Part shown: piece by piece, positions 18,801 to 25,544 of the stretch | Position numbering within the stretch: position 1 is the first letter of the stretch | Layout of the letters: every line of letters begins with the position of its first letter | Assembly (NCBI RefSeq): GCF_003014535.1 | Contig: NZ_PYGD01000001.1 | Span: 1,687,427-1,751,426 of the forward strand | Direction of reading: 5' to 3' | Source of the DNA: Taibaiella chishuiensis | GTDB taxonomy: Bacteria; Bacteroidota; Bacteroidia; Chitinophagales; Chitinophagaceae | Length of the DNA: 64,000 bases | Position numbers and translations under genes: made by a program | The notes under the pieces: model-generated | The model's input: only the letters and a program-made list of their open reading frames with translations | Told to the model about the DNA's origin: nothing | Databases searched by the model: none

Positions 18801-19539
18801 CCGGAGCGCCGGCGAAACTGCCGTCAAAGAAGCCGGTCGATGCGGCAGCGCTGTTGGTCAGGGTATTGCCGGAAGTCTCATCGATGCGGTAATAGGCCAT
18901 CAGCCCGCTTTCTGCGCCACTGATCTTCTGGCACATATTGTTACGGATATCAGCTTCTGTACGGATGGTGTTCCAGATGCGTACTTCATCCATATCGCCG
19001 TCGATGGTATAGGCATTGTTACCATCTGCGCCAAGGCGCAGCGGGAAGTTGGCATGCAGCGCATAACCGGAGTCTGCAGCAATATTGATAGGCGTGCCGT
19101 TCAGCCTGCCGTTTACATAACCGGTAATGCTGCCGTTACGTTTTACGGTAATGGCAATGTGGTTCCATTTTGCATAATCCAGGGTCATGTTGTAATCCTT
19201 GCGGGTACGGCCATTGGCCCTGAAGTTGAATCGCAGGGTATTGGCAGCATACCGGCACCAAAGGAACCCGGTGTTGGCACCGCTCGCCCAGTTTTTATTC
19301 CCGATAAATACGGGGTCGGAGGCATTGCTTCTTACTTTGACCCACATTTCGATGGTAAAGTCGGATTGCGACAGCGCCTGCGACAGGGAGTCGCTTAAGT
19401 TAGCGCTGCTGGTGGCTGCGCCGGTAAAGCGGATGGCCGAACCTGCGCCTTGCGCCTGTGCCTGATCTGTGGCGGCCAGGGCTACCGTCAGGGCAAAAGA
19501 ATAGCTTATAAGCTTTTTGAGCTTATTAAAAAGTTTCAT
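15859..19539 (-). CDS. T9SS-targeted double-LamG, fibronectin type III protein
   Basis: 1226 aa. A signal peptide (ISYSFALTVALAATDQAQAQ) is followed by two LamG/concanavalin-like domains (about 32-230 and 490-700). They are clear internal duplicates sharing the motif FIGNK-W-ASG-NTG-LWC, the phrase 'TPINIAADSG' and 'LIAYYRMDET'. One FnIII-like module lies between them and three follow (about 870-1135), each with the pattern 'Y.FY..DSC......GPF.F.T'. A type A T9SS sorting domain ends the protein (FGLYPNPAQDQVTVQL ... SGIYFISLSQGQSSGNRKIVVQH). It contains no catalytic domain that I can see, so I infer a surface-attached binding protein. It lies 62 bp downstream of the alkaline-phosphatase-superfamily gene and probably binds the same substrate or polymer. 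Confidence 0.87.
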   Translation of the reverse strand: MKLFNKLKKLISYSFALTVALAATDQAQAQGAGSAIRFTGAATSSANLSDSLSQALSQSDFTIEMWVKVRSNASDPVFIGNKNWASGANTGFLWCRYAANTLRFNFRANGRTRKDYNMTLDYAKWNHIAITVKRNGSITGYVNGRLNGTPINIAADSGYALHANFPLRLGADGNNAYTIDGDMDEVRIWNTIRTEADIRNNMCQKISGAESGLMAYYRIDETSGNTLTNSAAASTGFFDGSFAGAPVRIASGAAIGDAAVNLYATSFAGQSLNLTSAANGNIQLSGISDSMYGVHIFKVNAAPNTTAGIPNPGSNNVYYGIFPVNDTASYTLAYDYTNFPAAISNEGGIDLFNRYSTDSTWTLWGALKNTTANTLTKTAAKGRNDLVMGSFVPSVTCNIPTALNAQNISANGATLGWTTGGSNTWNLSYGTGAFTPGTGGTTLHNLSTAATTLTGLTANTTYRFYVQDSCAALNSSSAWAGPFSFTTAMDYSSFGSGYAMNFQGTAANEHVNLGDSLSGAIAKTNFTIETWIRFNNPSSDPSFIGNKDWASGQNTGILWCWNGGNSLRFNFKPAGGTRRDYDMTVPDPSAWNHIAMVVDRSGMLTAYLNGIQAGTPINIAADSGRSLDGVLPLRIGQDGTGVYGPKFKGAMDELKIWNKALTVNELRQHICQKVNGNDTNLIAYYRMDETAGNVLTNLAQASGAVFNGVLMNNPQRIISGAAIGDTSINNYPTDWTGLSLSLGSNAQGSITIDSIAAGALGMHVYRINNAPNFTNGIVQLGSTNNHFGVFIPGNKNAAYKMSYNYSAYPTAVANNTQLHIYNRGSNADMTWIQTPAQNNTTSNTIGLSPATAVKQYILADFSAAACPTPANISTTGIDTGKATINWTSTAAGHIIEYGNNGFVPGTGTTVSATGASLTLNNLDAAQTYTFYIKDSCSATSSSAWVGPFTFTTLNPCPLPVNITADSITDASMVIKWVDNGMVTQDYIVSWGVQGFGNPAFGIQTNVNEKRFELTGAGANTAYDFYVRTNCNSSVSNSGWAGPFTFSTLACNVATGVSTTQITSTGAKASWTGTSGHWNLEYGTEGFNRGTGTPVSNLTAASYTFSNLAANTAYDFYLQDSCTVGINPWKGPYSFRTIQPTAIDKTAGSLAFGLYPNPAQDQVTVQLPASGEATTIIIRNNLGSIVYETITRNATTAISTSQLTSGIYFISLSQGQSSGNRKIVVQH

Positions 19540-19564
19540 TTTTTTTGTTTTTGTATTTAAGAAT

Positions 19565-19590
19565 ATTGCCTGCCCGTTAAGGCAGGCAAT
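19565..19590 (-). terminator. hairpin between the AP-superfamily and LamG genes
   Basis: A 10-bp stem (ATTGCCTGCC 19565-19574, GGCAGGCAAT 19581-19590) with a 6-nt loop, 11 bp after the stop of the AP-superfamily gene. There is no good T-run on the minus strand, so it could be an mRNA-stabilising or attenuating hairpin rather than a full terminator. Confidence 0.5.
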
Positions 19591-19601
19591 GTTTTAGCAT
19601 G

Positions 19602-20900
19602 TTAGCGTAAGACGATTTTGCGGGTGGTGCGTCTGCCGTCATGTTCTACCTGCATCAGGTAAATGCCTTTGGGCAGGCTGGTGAGGTCGAACGGTACTAC
19701 GGTCAATTCCTGGATCGCTTTTTCTTTCTTCTCGATAAATACCCTGCCGGTCATACTGATCACTTTGATGTCGATGATGCCCTGCAGTTTGTGGAAGGCT
19801 GCTTTGAATACGCCGTTGTTCGGGTTGGGGAAGATGCCGAACTGGATCGTTGCGTTGTTTACGTCTTCGATATAGGTTGGCGGATGCGTTGAGGTATCGG
19901 TTGGTACCGTATCGGTCATCAACCAGGATTTACCATCTAGGTTCCAGGCCGGGTTGGTCTCCGGGTTGCCACAGTTGCTGCCTTTCAGGATATGGGCCAA
20001 AGCCGTAACGGCGATGTCGGTCAGTACCGGCGTGCTTTTCAGCAGGGTAGTGTCCACCGGGTTGGTAGGCATATAATAGCTGCCCGGATCGGGGCCTGTA
20101 ATTTGCAGGTGGGGTACGCTTGGGCCTGCGGCTACCCACCAGATATGGCGTTCGGTATTGGACTGGCCACCATGCGTGGTGCCGATACCGCCGTGGTCGG
20201 TGGTCAGTAGGATCAGCCAGTCTTCCTGGCTGTAGGTAGGGCGTTGGTATAACTTCTGCAATACCTGGCCTACCTGGGCGTCTACATCCTGGATGGCATT
20301 CATGTATTGCGCATTGGCCGGGTTGAAGCCCGAAGAGTGGCCGGCAGCGTCGGTTTCATCATAGTGGATGAAGAGGATGTCCAGGTTGGGATCGGCCAGC
20401 TGGATCTTGGCAGCAGCAGTTACTGCGCCCTGTCCGTGCGTACCCGCATCGATCGACTGGTTAAAGCCGCTGTTAAATACGAAGCCGGCACTGTTGTTAC
20501 TGTTGGTCGGATCGTTCATAGGGTCCCAGGTAATGATCTGTACGGCCTTCAGGTTAGGAAGGCATTCCTTCGCTCTTTTCGGGAAGTAAGGATAGTTCAG
20601 GAAGTTCGGGTTCGGGTAGTTGTTATTGGTCACATGGTGCTTGGCTTCCCATACACCGGTCATCATGGAGCTCCAGGAGGCGCCGCTGGAAGTAGCGCCG
20701 CAATGCCAGGAGTCGTAGGTGTAAAGACCGTGTGCCATCAGGGTGTCTATATTGGGCGTATTGGCCTGTAATAAGGCGTCTGATCGTACACCGTCGATGC
20801 CGATAAAAAGTACTTTCGGCTTTTTTGTGGTCTGTGCCTGTACGGCTGCCGTAGCGCCAAACAGTAAGGCCCCGGTAAGGAGTAAAGCAAAAGGTTTCAT
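19602..20900 (-). CDS. secreted alkaline-phosphatase-superfamily phosphodiesterase/phosphonate hydrolase-like enzyme with T9SS tail
   Basis: 432 aa. After a signal peptide (MKPFALLLTGALLFGATAAVQAQ), residues about 28-330 form a type I phosphodiesterase/nucleotide pyrophosphatase fold. It has Asp36 in FIGIDGVRSD, the SSGASWSSMMTG block (Ser72 aligns with the Thr/Ser nucleophile), the D-x-x-GH motif in ETDAAGHSSG, TTDHGG, and a late His in NTERHIWW. These are the six metal ligands and nucleophile expected in this superfamily, which also includes phosphonoacetate hydrolase and phosphonate monoester hydrolases. A type A T9SS domain (FGIFPNPNNGVFKAAF ... KGIYLMQVEHDGRRTTRKIVLR) places it on the cell surface. 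In this neighbourhood a role in releasing a phosphonate or phosphate group from a larger molecule is likely; the exact substrate is not readable. Confidence 0.87.
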   Translation of the reverse strand: MKPFALLLTGALLFGATAAVQAQTTKKPKVLFIGIDGVRSDALLQANTPNIDTLMAHGLYTYDSWHCGATSSGASWSSMMTGVWEAKHHVTNNNYPNPNFLNYPYFPKRAKECLPNLKAVQIITWDPMNDPTNSNNSAGFVFNSGFNQSIDAGTHGQGAVTAAAKIQLADPNLDILFIHYDETDAAGHSSGFNPANAQYMNAIQDVDAQVGQVLQKLYQRPTYSQEDWLILLTTDHGGIGTTHGGQSNTERHIWWVAAGPSVPHLQITGPDPGSYYMPTNPVDTTLLKSTPVLTDIAVTALAHILKGSNCGNPETNPAWNLDGKSWLMTDTVPTDTSTHPPTYIEDVNNATIQFGIFPNPNNGVFKAAFHKLQGIIDIKVISMTGRVFIEKKEKAIQELTVVPFDLTSLPKGIYLMQVEHDGRRTTRKIVLR

Positions 20901-20916
20901 TGTATTGAGTTGTTGG

Positions 20917-21180
20917 ATTTTAGAATTGGATATGAGATGTTAGATATGAGATGTTAGACGTTAGATGTTAGATATGAGATGTTAGATGTTAGATGTTGGG
21001 TATTGGGTATTGAGCGTTGGGTATTGGGTATTGGGTATTGGGTATTGGGTATTGAGTGTTGAGTGTTGAGTCTTGCTGTTCCGTGTTGGGTATTGTGTAT
21101 TGGGTACTGTGTATTGAGTGTTAAGTGTTAAGTGTTAAGTGTTGCTGTTCCGTGTTGGGTATTGTGTATTGGGTGTGGCG
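20917..21180. repeat. degenerate heptamer tandem repeat (GTTAGAT and ATTGGGT families)
   Basis: The gap between the TonB receptor and the AP-superfamily gene consists of 7-bp units: GATGTTA/GTTAGAT units at about 20917-20996, then GGGTATT units at about 20997-21056 (five consecutive GGG runs spaced by TATT near 21019-21050), then GAGTGTT, AAGTGTT and mixed units with the phrase 'CTTGCTGTTCCGTGTTGGG' or 'GTTGCTGTTCCGTGTTGGG' occurring twice. No spacers or cas genes are present. Heptamer tracts like this are known between genes in Bacteroidota. The plus strand is G-rich. Confidence 0.85.
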
Positions 21181-21285
21181 GTTGTCATCCTGAGCGCAGC
21201 GAAGGATCTCATCCCATAGCTGGCTTTATTATAGCCGGTCCTTGCTCCTTGCTCCTTGATACTTGCTACTTGATACTACTTACTA
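21181..21285. repeat. dispersed Bacteroidota intergenic motif plus short CTTGCT repeats
   Basis: Positions 21184-21209 carry the motif GTCATCCTGAGCGCAGCG followed by AAGGATCT, which I recognise as a widespread intergenic sequence of Bacteroidota genomes. It is followed by CCTTGCTCCTTGCTCCTTG repeats at about 21239-21275, up to the stop codon of the TonB receptor gene. Confidence 0.7.
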
Positions 21286-24225
21286 TCATAGATTAAACCG
21301 GATACCGGCCAGGCCCCTGATGGAATAGTATTCCGTTTTTAATGGGCGTTCCTTGCGGCCGCGATACATGGTATAAGGCGTATTGGTCAGGTTGTTCAGT
21401 TCCACGAAGAAGCTGAAGCGTTCTTTGAAACGATAGGAAAACGAATAATCCAGGGTCATGCTGCGGCCGATATATACGTCATAGTCGTTGTCCTGGTGCA
21501 GGATCAGTGTTTGTTGCGATGCGGGATCTTTTACGGCATAGAGGTTCAGTTCGTACAGGTAGGGATCACGATAGTTCAGGCCCAGGCGGGTGGTAATTTT
21601 CCCGTTCTCGAAGAAGAGGGCTACGTTCATTACGTTCGGCGACTGGCGGGGCAACTGTTGCGGTTTGTCCCTGGCGTCGATGTTCATCCGGGAATAAGTA
21701 TGCGAATAGTTGATGCTTACACCCAGGTTCTTCATGATGCCGGGCAGGAAGCGCAGCTTGGTCATCAGCGCCGCTTCGAAACCCGCAGCCATGGCCTGCG
21801 GCGCATTCTGGAATTTTTTTGCGATCACGCCTCCCGGTATCTGGAATTCGTTGGAGATGCCGGTATTGTCGGTGCTGCTGGCTTCGAATGCCGTGTAAAT
21901 ATGGTCTTTTACGTTCTTGTAAAATACGGAGGCGCTGAACATACTGGTGGCGCCCAGGTAGCGTTCGTAAGCCAGGTCGAAGTTCCAGGAATAGGTAGGC
22001 TTAAGATCGGGATTGCCATAAAGCAGGTCGTTGTTGGAATAGTCGATTGCTGCAGCGCCGGGTTTGATCTCGTTAAAGTTAGGCCGGCGGAAAGACCTTG
22101 TAGCTGCGAAACGCAGGTTCTGCCGCTCGGTAAGCGCATACTTGACATTCAGCATCGGTAATAGCGAAAGATAAGCCTTACCTGCTCTTACATTGGTCAG
22201 GGCTACGGTACCCAATGCCGGATCTACCGTCATGATGCTGTCGGCCTTTACTTCAGGAGCTGTATATTCGGCCCTCAGGCCGGGTACGATAGTCAGGCCA
22301 GGTACAGGTTGCCACTCTGCCATGGCATAACCGGCATATACATTTTCGGTATAGCTATAACTCGATCCGACCATTTGCTGGAAGTAAGGCGTCTTTACGC
22401 CAAAGGGAATATAACGCAGCGAATCGCCGAGGTTACGGACAAAGTTGTCGGTGCCTTTTACATCGAAGAAGGGGAAGAGTTTGCCCGCATAAGGACTGCC
22501 CAGTTCCTTCAGGAACCCGCCGCGTTCATTAAAGGGCGCGGGGTTATAGTTGTTGTAGATAATAGCGGGGCTCAGGTCTTTATTGCGCTCCCAGAGTTCC
22601 AGGCCTACTTTTCGTTCCCCTTCTTTCATGCGCAGCTTACCGCCGAATTTGATCTTCAGGTTGTTGTTGATGTGGTATTGCAGGTCCAGTTGGGCTACGA
22701 TCGGGTCTTTCTCTATAGTCTGGTTCGTTTCTGAATAGGCGCGGGTAAAGGCAAACAGGCTGTCGGTAGGATTTACGAGGTGTGTATTGCGATATTGCGG
22801 TTGTATGTTTTTGTAGTTATCGCCATAACCCGGTACGGGGCTGTCGATATCAAGCAGCTTCAGGCGATCGTAGGCATTCATCTCATCGGTAACGCGGCCC
22901 TGCTCGTCGAGGTAGAGGAAATCGGTAAAGTCGACGGCCTTCTCAAATTCTACTACGTGATACCCGTTTCTTGCATCGCCTTTGCTGTAAGGCACGGCGC
23001 CATAAGCGAAGGAGTTGCGGTAGCTGGCTACCCGCCAGTTGGCAGACAGGTTCCTGCCGGCTTTAAAATCGCCGCCGAGTTCGGCGCCCCAAAAGCGCGT
23101 CTGCATGATATTATGGATGTTTTGCAGTTTGATCGATTGTCCCCAGCCGGTGCTCCAGTTATACATGGTCTTCCGGTTAAACTCGTTGTCGTTCATGCTG
23201 CCGTAAACACCTTTGGCATAGATCTTGGCATCGTCGTTGAATTTATATTCGAGCGCGCCGTTGAAGCCAAGTGTCGTTCTTTTGCCCTCGTAATCCCGGA
23301 GTTCGAGGCGGGTGAGCGACTGGTCGCGGTTACTGCCGTAAAACACCTGGTAGTTGTCAGTGGCCCAGTTGCGGCTGTATAGTGAGCCCCCGGCAAAGTA
23401 GCCGAACCTGCCGTTGCGGCTGCTGTTGCCATAAGCCAGCGATGCATTATAAACCGGTTTGGCTGCCTGTGCATTGTAACCTGCTCCCAGCGAGGCTTGC
23501 AGGGTTTTGGTAGCCGGTGCGCTCTTGGTCATGAAGTTAGCGCTGCCGCCGATAGCGTCGCCTTCCATATCGGGCGATAAGGTTTTGGAGACTACGATAT
23601 AATCCACAAGGCTGGAGGGGAAAATGTCGAAGTTCATCGCCCTGGTCTTGGACTCCTCGTCGGCAACGGGCATGCGGTCGCCGTTCACCAGGGCCGAACT
23701 CCAATCGGAAGGCGTACCCCGGAACGAGATAAAGCGGCCTTCTCCCTGGTCTGACTCCATTACTACGCCCGGCAGGCGTTGTACGGCTTCTGCAACATTG
23801 CGGTCCGGCAGTTTGGCCACACCTTCGGCCGATACGATATTGGCAAATACATTGGAAGCCTTCATCATATTCAGGGCCTTGGTTTCCGTGCCTTTCAGCT
23901 CGGCTACTACCTGTACTTCTTTTAAGGATTGTGTGTTCAGGGTAATCACGCCGAGTGACAGGTCCTGGTCCACAACGACCTGTTGCAGCAGGGTTTCATA
24001 ACCCAGCGAAGCAATCCGTAAGGTATGGGTGCCTTTGGGTATGCCGGTCAGTTCGAAGTTGCCGTCCAGGTCGGTTACGGTATTAAACGATTCGTGCTCC
24101 AGGCTTACGATAATGCCTGGTAGCGCTTCTTCCTTATCTTTAACGGTACCCCTGATCCTTAACGACTGTGCGTATAAGGCAAGGGGAAGTAAATAAACAA
24201 CTACGGTCGATAATATTTTTTTCAT
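21286..24225 (-). CDS. TonB-dependent outer-membrane receptor
   Basis: 979 aa. A signal peptide (MKKILSTVVVYLLPLALYAQ) is followed by a carboxypeptidase-regulatory-like domain (about 22-105, GTVKDKEEALPGIIVSLEHE ... LGYETLLQQVVV), a plug domain (about 120-235, LPDRNVAEAVQRLPGV, RFISFRGTPSDWSSALVNGDRMP, EGDAIGGSANF) and a 22-strand barrel ending in an aromatic-type terminus (GLAGIRFNL). The plug signature resembles the TIGR01782 (Xanthomonas/Caulobacter) group, which works without a SusD partner, and none is present here. It starts 3 bp after the stop of the small secreted protein gene, so the two are translationally linked. It faces the regulator/transporter genes divergently, suggesting import of the organophosphonate that this locus processes. 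Confidence 0.92.
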   Translation of the reverse strand: MKKILSTVVVYLLPLALYAQSLRIRGTVKDKEEALPGIIVSLEHESFNTVTDLDGNFELTGIPKGTHTLRIASLGYETLLQQVVVDQDLSLGVITLNTQSLKEVQVVAELKGTETKALNMMKASNVFANIVSAEGVAKLPDRNVAEAVQRLPGVVMESDQGEGRFISFRGTPSDWSSALVNGDRMPVADEESKTRAMNFDIFPSSLVDYIVVSKTLSPDMEGDAIGGSANFMTKSAPATKTLQASLGAGYNAQAAKPVYNASLAYGNSSRNGRFGYFAGGSLYSRNWATDNYQVFYGSNRDQSLTRLELRDYEGKRTTLGFNGALEYKFNDDAKIYAKGVYGSMNDNEFNRKTMYNWSTGWGQSIKLQNIHNIMQTRFWGAELGGDFKAGRNLSANWRVASYRNSFAYGAVPYSKGDARNGYHVVEFEKAVDFTDFLYLDEQGRVTDEMNAYDRLKLLDIDSPVPGYGDNYKNIQPQYRNTHLVNPTDSLFAFTRAYSETNQTIEKDPIVAQLDLQYHINNNLKIKFGGKLRMKEGERKVGLELWERNKDLSPAIIYNNYNPAPFNERGGFLKELGSPYAGKLFPFFDVKGTDNFVRNLGDSLRYIPFGVKTPYFQQMVGSSYSYTENVYAGYAMAEWQPVPGLTIVPGLRAEYTAPEVKADSIMTVDPALGTVALTNVRAGKAYLSLLPMLNVKYALTERQNLRFAATRSFRRPNFNEIKPGAAAIDYSNNDLLYGNPDLKPTYSWNFDLAYERYLGATSMFSASVFYKNVKDHIYTAFEASSTDNTGISNEFQIPGGVIAKKFQNAPQAMAAGFEAALMTKLRFLPGIMKNLGVSINYSHTYSRMNIDARDKPQQLPRQSPNVMNVALFFENGKITTRLGLNYRDPYLYELNLYAVKDPASQQTLILHQDNDYDVYIGRSMTLDYSFSYRFKERFSFFVELNNLTNTPYTMYRGRKERPLKTEYYSIRGLAGIRFNL

Positions 24226-24228
24226 AAA

Positions 24229-24720
24229 CTATTGCTTGCTGGATTGATGCCCGTTGCCGGGAAAATGGTGCTCATGTGCATCCTGTTCGTCATGATGTTT
24301 GGGGTCGGCGATTAGGGGACCTGGATGCAGCCGTTCGCGATCGCTGATCAGCAGGGCGGCGTCGGCCGGGGAGCGGAAATACTGGGCTACCGGTATGCTC
24401 TCGTTATAAAAGTCATCGCTGAAATAGTTTGCCTGTTCTGCCGCGTTGATGTTGTTGCAGATATCCCGGTACTCCTGCATGCATAAACGGAAAAGCGAAT
24501 CGGGGTTAGTGGTCAGGGGAGCAGGTAAACGGAATTTTTTTATTTTATATAAATTACCTGCGATCAGTAACTGGTGTTTTAAAATGTCGATACGGTAAAC
24601 GCGGGCTATACTGTCGGTAGTCGTGTGGCGGGTTTGCGCCTGGCTTTTCAGGGTAAGCAATAACAGTAAGAACAGGAGCAAAACTGCCGGCAGCAGCCGT
24701 TTTACAAAGAAAGTAGTCAT
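24229..24720 (-). CDS. small secreted protein encoded upstream of the TonB receptor
   Basis: 163 aa. The hydrophobic N-terminus (LLPAVLLLFLLLLLTLKSQAQ) is a signal peptide. The rest has no family that I recognise: a helical middle part (SLFRLCMQEYRDICNNINAAEQANYF) and a His-rich tail (HHDEQDAHEHHFPGNGH) that might bind metal. It is the first gene of the minus-strand operon. A TANNTTTG-type element (TAATTTTG on the minus strand, complement of 24743-24750) lies 22 bp upstream, with an operator-like site at 24765-24779 behind it. Confidence 0.7.
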   Translation of the reverse strand: MTTFFVKRLLPAVLLLFLLLLLTLKSQAQTRHTTTDSIARVYRIDILKHQLLIAGNLYKIKKFRLPAPLTTNPDSLFRLCMQEYRDICNNINAAEQANYFSDDFYNESIPVAQYFRSPADAALLISDRERLHPGPLIADPKHHDEQDAHEHHFPGNGHQSSKQ

Positions 24721-24742
24721 GATATCTGTTATAATGATGAGG

Positions 24743-24792
24743 CAAAATTAGAGAACAATAGTTTACAAATGCTGAACTAGTGTTTACTAAAT
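24743..24792 (-). promoter_or_regulatory. minus-strand promoter with operator-like sites
   Basis: The -7 element TAATTTTG (complement of 24743-24750) drives the receptor operon. ACAAATGCTGAACTA at 24765-24779 matches the locus motif ACAAATACTAAACAT at 12 of 15 positions and would cover the -33 region. A second degenerate copy in the other orientation (GTTTACTAAAT, 24782-24792) follows it. Promoter and site calls are inferences from motif matching. Confidence 0.55.
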
Positions 24793-24837
24793 TGTTAACT
24801 CTGGTGTTGCTTTTATATTATTTCAAACGTGGGAATG

Positions 24838-24867
24838 TTGCATTCTTGCGCAGAGGTAATATCTTTG
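24838..24867 (+). promoter_or_regulatory. Bacteroidota-type promoter of the XRE-cupin regulator
   Basis: TTG at 24838-24840, a 19-bp spacer and TATCTTTG at 24860-24867 match the -33/-7 consensus. The start point is predicted near 24870, just upstream of the operator-like site at 24874-24887, which suggests autorepression. Confidence 0.75.
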
Positions 24868-24873
24868 GCGTTT

Positions 24874-24887
24874 ATAAATACTAAACC
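24874..24887 (+). promoter_or_regulatory. operator-like site in the leader of the regulator gene
   Basis: ATAAATACTAAACC contains the full 11-bp core AAATACTAAAC found in three perfect 15-bp copies downstream. It lies between the predicted transcription start and the ATG at 24892. Confidence 0.65.
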
Positions 24888-24891
24888 CTAT

Positions 24892-25461
24892 ATGGAAGGA
24901 GCATTCCTTTTAGAAGTAAGCCGGCGCATCAAAGAGTTCCGGCTCGAAAAGCGCCTCACGGTACAGGAACTGGCCGACCGCGCCAATGTAAGCAAAGGCC
25001 TGATCTCCCAGATCGAAAATGGCCGCAGCATACCCTCGCTGCCGGTATTGTTTGGTATTATACAATCGCTGGAAATGGCGGTCAGCAGCTTCTTCGACGG
25101 CCTTAACCTGCAGGCGCCCAATGTGCTGGTGCAACGCAAAAAGGATTATGAATCTTTTACGAAAGAAGATGCGAAAGGCTTTTTATATAAACGGATCTTC
25201 GTGAAGAACGTATCGGCCTCGACGCTCGATTTCGTGATCCTGGAACTGAGTAAACAAGCCAAACGCGGCGAGGTGGTTACCGAGGCCTTCGAATACAAGT
25301 ATATTATACAGGGGCAATGCGAATACCTGATCAATGGTGAGAAATACGAATTATCCGAAGGCGATTCACTTTTCTTCGACGGCCGCCTGCCACACCTGCC
25401 CAAAAATACCGGTACCGAAAAATGTATTATGCTGATTGTTTACTTCTTCATACAGAAGTAA
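24892..25461 (+). CDS. XRE-cupin transcriptional regulator of the phosphonate locus
   Basis: 189 aa from ATG 24892, chosen because it follows the promoter and begins right before the HTH; upstream in-frame GTG/ATG codons lie before or inside the promoter. Residues about 8-65 are an XRE-type HTH (RIKEFRLEKRLTVQELADRANVSKGLISQIENGRSIPSLPVL, quoted in part). The C-terminal half (about 110-185) is a cupin sensor domain with YIIQGQCEYLINGEKYELSEGD and DGRLPHLPKN. Such proteins usually sense a small metabolite through the cupin. Its own leader, the next gene's promoter and the PhnX-like gene all carry the AAATACTAAAC motif, so it is the natural candidate to bind it. Confidence 0.9.
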   Translation: MEGAFLLEVSRRIKEFRLEKRLTVQELADRANVSKGLISQIENGRSIPSLPVLFGIIQSLEMAVSSFFDGLNLQAPNVLVQRKKDYESFTKEDAKGFLYKRIFVKNVSASTLDFVILELSKQAKRGEVVTEAFEYKYIIQGQCEYLINGEKYELSEGDSLFFDGRLPHLPKNTGTEKCIMLIVYFFIQK

Positions 25462-25476
25462 ACAAATACTAAACAT
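25462..25476 (+). promoter_or_regulatory. operator-like site upstream of the transporter promoter
   Basis: ACAAATACTAAACAT, identical to copies at 25523 and (inverted) 26854. It begins directly after the regulator stop codon (25459-25461) and lies about 40-55 bp before the predicted transporter start point. Confidence 0.7.
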
Positions 25477-25505
25477 TTATTTACATTTAGGTAATATTGG
25501 CTTGC

Positions 25506-25537
25506 TACATTTGCGCTCGATTACAAATACTAAACAT
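25506..25537 (+). promoter_or_regulatory. transporter promoter -7 element with downstream operator-like site
   Basis: TACATTTG (25506-25513) fits TANNTTTG; no good -33 TTTG stands at 19 bp, so the promoter may be weak or controlled. A second perfect ACAAATACTAAACAT (25523-25537) covers the region just after the start point and ends 7 bp before the ATG at 25545. Sites flanking the promoter on both sides fit repression by a dimer or by looping. Confidence 0.65.
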
Positions 25538-25544
25538 TAGTTTA

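Noticed and set aside
20917-21180. Possible CRISPR array
   Set aside because: The units are 7 bp and contiguous with no unique spacers; no cas genes are present.
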